64,000 nucleotides of DNA from Bacillus mycoides (GTDB taxonomy: Bacteria; Bacillota; Bacilli; Bacillales; Bacillaceae_G), in the NCBI RefSeq assembly GCF_001757995.1, contig NZ_LXLV01000064.1, positions 62,001 to 126,000 on the forward strand. Direction: 5' to 3'. Position numbers and translations under genes: made by a program. The notes beneath the pieces are model-generated. The model did not search any database. It saw only the letters and a list, made by a program, of their open reading frames with translations, and was not told the DNA's origin. Shown here in pieces: positions 61,446-64,000 of the stretch. Numbering within the stretch: position 1 is the stretch's first letter; every line of letters begins with the position of its first letter.

Positions 61446-61459
61446 TATAAGCGCTTACA
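61446..61459 (+). promoter_or_regulatory. Candidate cre (CcpA) site
   Basis: TATAAGCGCTTACA matches the cre consensus TGWAANCGNTNWCA except for one position. Located between the second T-box and the gene. Confidence 0.4.
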
Positions 61460-61529
61460 ATTTTGAAAGGAGGTGGTGCAATCTATACGAACCGATATTC
61501 ATTTTTATAGAAAAAAGGAGGATGTCTAA

Positions 61530-63284
61530 ATGACAAAGAAAACAGAAATTCCATCACATTTAAAACCATTCGTATCCACACAGCATTATGATCAATACAC
61601 ACCGGTGAATCACGCTGTTTGGCGTTACATTATGAGACAAAACCATAACTTCTTAAAAGATGTTGCTCATCCAGCCTATGTTAACGGACTACAATCATCT
61701 GGTATTAATATAGATGCAATTCCAAAAGTAGAAGAAATGAATGACTGCTTAGCACCAAGCGGCTGGGGAGCTGTAACGATTGACGGACTTATTCCCGGCG
61801 TAGCATTCTTCGATTTTCAGGGGCACGGATTACTACCAATCGCAACAGATATTCGTAAAGTAGAAAATATCGAGTATACACCAGCTCCTGATATCGTTCA
61901 TGAAGCAGCAGGACACGCACCGATTTTACTTGATTCTACATATGCAAAATATGTGAAGCGCTTTGGACAAATTGGAGCGAAAGCTTTCTCAACAAAAGAA
62001 GAACATGAGGCTTTTGAAGCTGTTCGTACATTAACGATTGTAAAAGAAAGCCCAACTTCTACACCTGAAGAAGTTGCAGTTGCTGAAAATACTGTAATCG
62101 CAAAACAAAACTTAGTTTCTGGTTTATCAGAAGCAGAACAAATTTCACGTCTTTTCTGGTGGACAGTGGAATACGGATTGATTGGAAATATAGACGATCC
62201 AAAAATCTACGGTGCTGGTCTCCTTTCTTCTGTTGGTGAAAGCAAGCATTGCTTAACAGATGCTGTAGAAAAAGTTCCATTCTCAATTGAAGCTTGCACA
62301 GGGACAACTTATGACGTGACAAAAATGCAGCCACAGCTATTTGTTTGTGAATCATTTGAAGAGTTGACTGAGGCACTTGAGAAGTTCTCTGAAACGATGG
62401 CATTCAAAACAGGTGGCACAGAAGGATTAGAAAAAGCAATTCGCTCCGAAAATCATGCTACAACTGAACTAAGTAGCGGATTACAAATTACGGGTACATT
62501 TACAGAGACAATTAAAAATGATACTGGTGAAGTTATTTACACACGAACAAGCTCACCAACTGCATTAGCAATTCATAATAAACAACTAGTAAATCATTCT
62601 ACATCTGTGCACAGCGATGGATTTGGGACACCAATCGGATTACTAGATAGAGATATTGCATTAGAAAATTGTACAGAAGAACAATTACAATCATTAGGCA
62701 TTACAATTGGAAATAGTGCAGAGTTTACTTTTGCAAGTGGCATTCATGTAAAAGGAACAGTAACAGACATTGTAAAGAATGATAAAAAAATTGCTCTAAT
62801 CTCCTTTATAAATTGTACAGTTACTCATAAAGACCGCTTATTATTTGATCCTTCATGGGGAGCATTTGATATGGCTGTCGGCTCACAAATCACTTCTGTA
62901 TTCCCAGGAGCGGCAGATGCGGCTGCATTTTTCCCGATGAATGAAGAAGTACAAGAAACGCCTGCTCCACTTACACTGACTGACCTTGAACGAATGTATC
63001 AAACAGTTCGCGACATTCGTAATGAAGGTACATTACAAGACGCTCATGTCGATCAACTAATAGCCATTCAAGAAGTGTTAAATACATTCTATCCGAAAGA
63101 ATGGTTACTTCGTCTTGAAATTTTAGAATTACTTTTACAACATAACAAAGGACACGAAACATCAACAGTTTTATTAAAGCAACTTTCTACTTTCACAACT
63201 GACGAAGCTGTAACACGCCTTATCACTAACGGGCTTGCATTACTTCCAATAAAGGATGTGAAAAATGATGCTACGATTAACTAA
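61530..63284 (+). CDS. phhA: Phenylalanine 4-monooxygenase (aromatic amino acid hydroxylase)
   Basis: 584 residues. The iron ligands H124 and H129 (HEAAGHAP) and E214 ([11 protein letters not shown]) are present. It makes tyrosine from phenylalanine with a tetrahydropterin. Bacterial PhhA is often about 260-300 residues; this one has an extra C-terminal region (about 330-584) of unknown role. AAAAAAGGAGGATGTCTAA precedes the ATG. Its stop overlaps the pterin dehydratase gene. Controlled by two T-boxes. Confidence 0.94.
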   Translation: MTKKTEIPSHLKPFVSTQHYDQYTPVNHAVWRYIMRQNHNFLKDVAHPAYVNGLQSSGINIDAIPKVEEMNDCLAPSGWGAVTIDGLIPGVAFFDFQGHGLLPIATDIRKVENIEYTPAPDIVHEAAGHAPILLDSTYAKYVKRFGQIGAKAFSTKEEHEAFEAVRTLTIVKESPTSTPEEVAVAENTVIAKQNLVSGLSEAEQISRLFWWTVEYGLIGNIDDPKIYGAGLLSSVGESKHCLTDAVEKVPFSIEACTGTTYDVTKMQPQLFVCESFEELTEALEKFSETMAFKTGGTEGLEKAIRSENHATTELSSGLQITGTFTETIKNDTGEVIYTRTSSPTALAIHNKQLVNHSTSVHSDGFGTPIGLLDRDIALENCTEEQLQSLGITIGNSAEFTFASGIHVKGTVTDIVKNDKKIALISFINCTVTHKDRLLFDPSWGAFDMAVGSQITSVFPGAADAAAFFPMNEEVQETPAPLTLTDLERMYQTVRDIRNEGTLQDAHVDQLIAIQEVLNTFYPKEWLLRLEILELLLQHNKGHETSTVLLKQLSTFTTDEAVTRLITNGLALLPIKDVKNDATIN

Positions 63285-63579
63285 TGAAGAAGTACAAGAG
63301 GAATTAGCAAAGCTGGATAAATGGATAGTGAAAGATGAAAAATGGATTGAAAGAAAATATATGTTTTCCGACTACTTAAAAGGAGTCGAATTTGTCTCTG
63401 AAGCCGCCAAACTATCAGAAGAACATAATCACCACCCATTTATCCTTATCCAGTATAAAGCAGTCATTATTACTTTGTCATCATGGAATGCAAAAGGTTT
63501 AACGAAACTAGATTTTGACCTTGCAAAGCAATTTGATGAACTATTTTTACAAAATGAAAAAGCTATTATAAGAAAGTAA
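63265..63579 (+). CDS. phhB: 4a-hydroxytetrahydrobiopterin dehydratase
   Basis: 104 residues, PCD/DCoH family, with the active-site EEHNHHPF. It regenerates the pterin used by the hydroxylase. The start codons ATG 63265/63268 lie inside the end of the hydroxylase gene, behind AAAGGATGTG, so translation is coupled. Confidence 0.94.
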   Translation: MMLRLTNEEVQEELAKLDKWIVKDEKWIERKYMFSDYLKGVEFVSEAAKLSEEHNHHPFILIQYKAVIITLSSWNAKGLTKLDFDLAKQFDELFLQNEKAIIRK

Positions 63580-63584
63580 AAAAA

Positions 63585-63612
63585 GAGAAGCCTTTAATTA
63601 GGCTTCTCCTTT
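63585..63612. terminator. Terminator after the hydroxylase-dehydratase operon
   Basis: GAGAAGCC, 8-nt loop, GGCTTCTC, then CTTTT; it lies between convergent genes and overlaps the end of the VOC gene. Confidence 0.85.
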
Positions 63613-64000
63613 TACTTTAAAATGTATACAATGTCCAAACGGATCCTTGGCCTGTAATATTCCATCTTTATACGTAGCAACTACGCCAATATATTTTAAG
63701 CTTTCACACACTTGCTCTTTTTGTTTTTCATCTGCTAGTACAATTGTGAAATATTTTAAGCCAACGGAATTTGGCATTTGTGATGGTATACCTTCACCTT
63801 GCCATGTATTTAAACCGATATGGTGATGATAACCGCCTGCTGATACGAACAATGCTCCATTACGAGCTGGGATTGTTACATCAAAACCAAGACCATCAAC
63901 ATAGAAACGTTTCGCTTCATCTAAGTCAGCTACATGTAAATGAATATGCCCCATCACAGTACCAGCCGGGAATCCATTCCATGTACTTCCTTGCTGCAAT
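63598..64000 (-). CDS. VOC family (glyoxalase/dioxygenase-like) protein, partial
   Basis: The visible 133 residues are the C-terminal part; the start lies past the window edge. PAGTVMGHIHLHVADLDEAKRFY, GYHHHIGLNTWQ and DPFGHCIHFK give the metal-binding VOC half typical of CatE/glyoxalase-like proteins with two units. Substrate unknown. Confidence 0.85.
   Translation of the reverse strand, partial: LQQGSTWNGFPAGTVMGHIHLHVADLDEAKRFYVDGLGFDVTIPARNGALFVSAGGYHHHIGLNTWQGEGIPSQMPNSVGLKYFTIVLADEKQKEQVCESLKYIGVVATYKDGILQAKDPFGHCIHFKVKGEA

Noticed and set aside
61476-61529. A GTG-initiated ORF of 17 codons ending TAA directly before the phhA ATG (reading QSIRTDIHFYRKKEDV)
   Set aside because: The GGAGG site is only 2 nt from the GTG, too close for initiation, and no better start exists. 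It could be a leader but support is too weak.

Overview
The window is chromosomal DNA of a low-GC, endospore-forming Firmicute. Gene content, gene order and protein sequences point to the Bacillus cereus group. Sporulation and germination genes (sigK, sda, yqfC, yqfD, gpr), the comE competence cluster and many TTG/GTG starts behind strong GGAGG sites all fit.

From 1 to about 43.7 kb the window is the conserved housekeeping block known from B. subtilis, almost all on the minus strand. It runs as follows: end of ispH; yqfO-trmK; cccA; the rpoD-dnaG sigma operon; the PPDK regulator with ccpN; recO-yqzL-era-cdd-dgkA-ybeY-pgpH-phoH-yqfD-yqfC; yqeY-rpsU; mtaB-rsmE-prmA-dnaJ-dnaK-grpE-hrcA with a CIRCE operator; hemW, an inserted HxlR regulator, and lepA; yqxA-gpr; rpsT and holA; yqzM; comEC-comEB-comEA with divergent comER; then yqeM-rsfS-yqeK-nadD-yqeI-aroE-yqeH-yqeG and sda. 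Some genes expected from B. subtilis order are missing here (glyQS, yqeZ-floA-yqfB, spoIIP). yqxD beside dnaG is a frameshifted pseudogene.

From 43.7 kb onward the content is more accessory and on both strands: psd, an uninterrupted sigK, a small Cys-motif protein behind a structured leader, a YcdB-like protein, a small alarmone synthetase, a lipoprotein, a secreted alkaline phosphatase, a GNAT enzyme, a lipoprotein hydrolase, DoxX, a histidine phosphatase, a beta-propeller protein, a Vpr-like protease, and a phenylalanine hydroxylase with its pterin dehydratase behind two tandem T-box riboswitches.

The most notable items are these. (1) A candidate translational attenuator at 45.75-45.87 kb: a 13-codon leader ORF and two competing RNA helices, one of which buries the ribosome binding site of the next gene. 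(2) A TnpB-only IS200/IS605 element at 54726-56291. Its boundaries (TTAC on the left, TCAA on the right) are confirmed because removing it restores the reading frame of the interrupted membrane-protein gene; this predicts a TAM and guide for the TnpB-omega RNA pair. (3) The tandem, probably tyrosine-specific, T-boxes.
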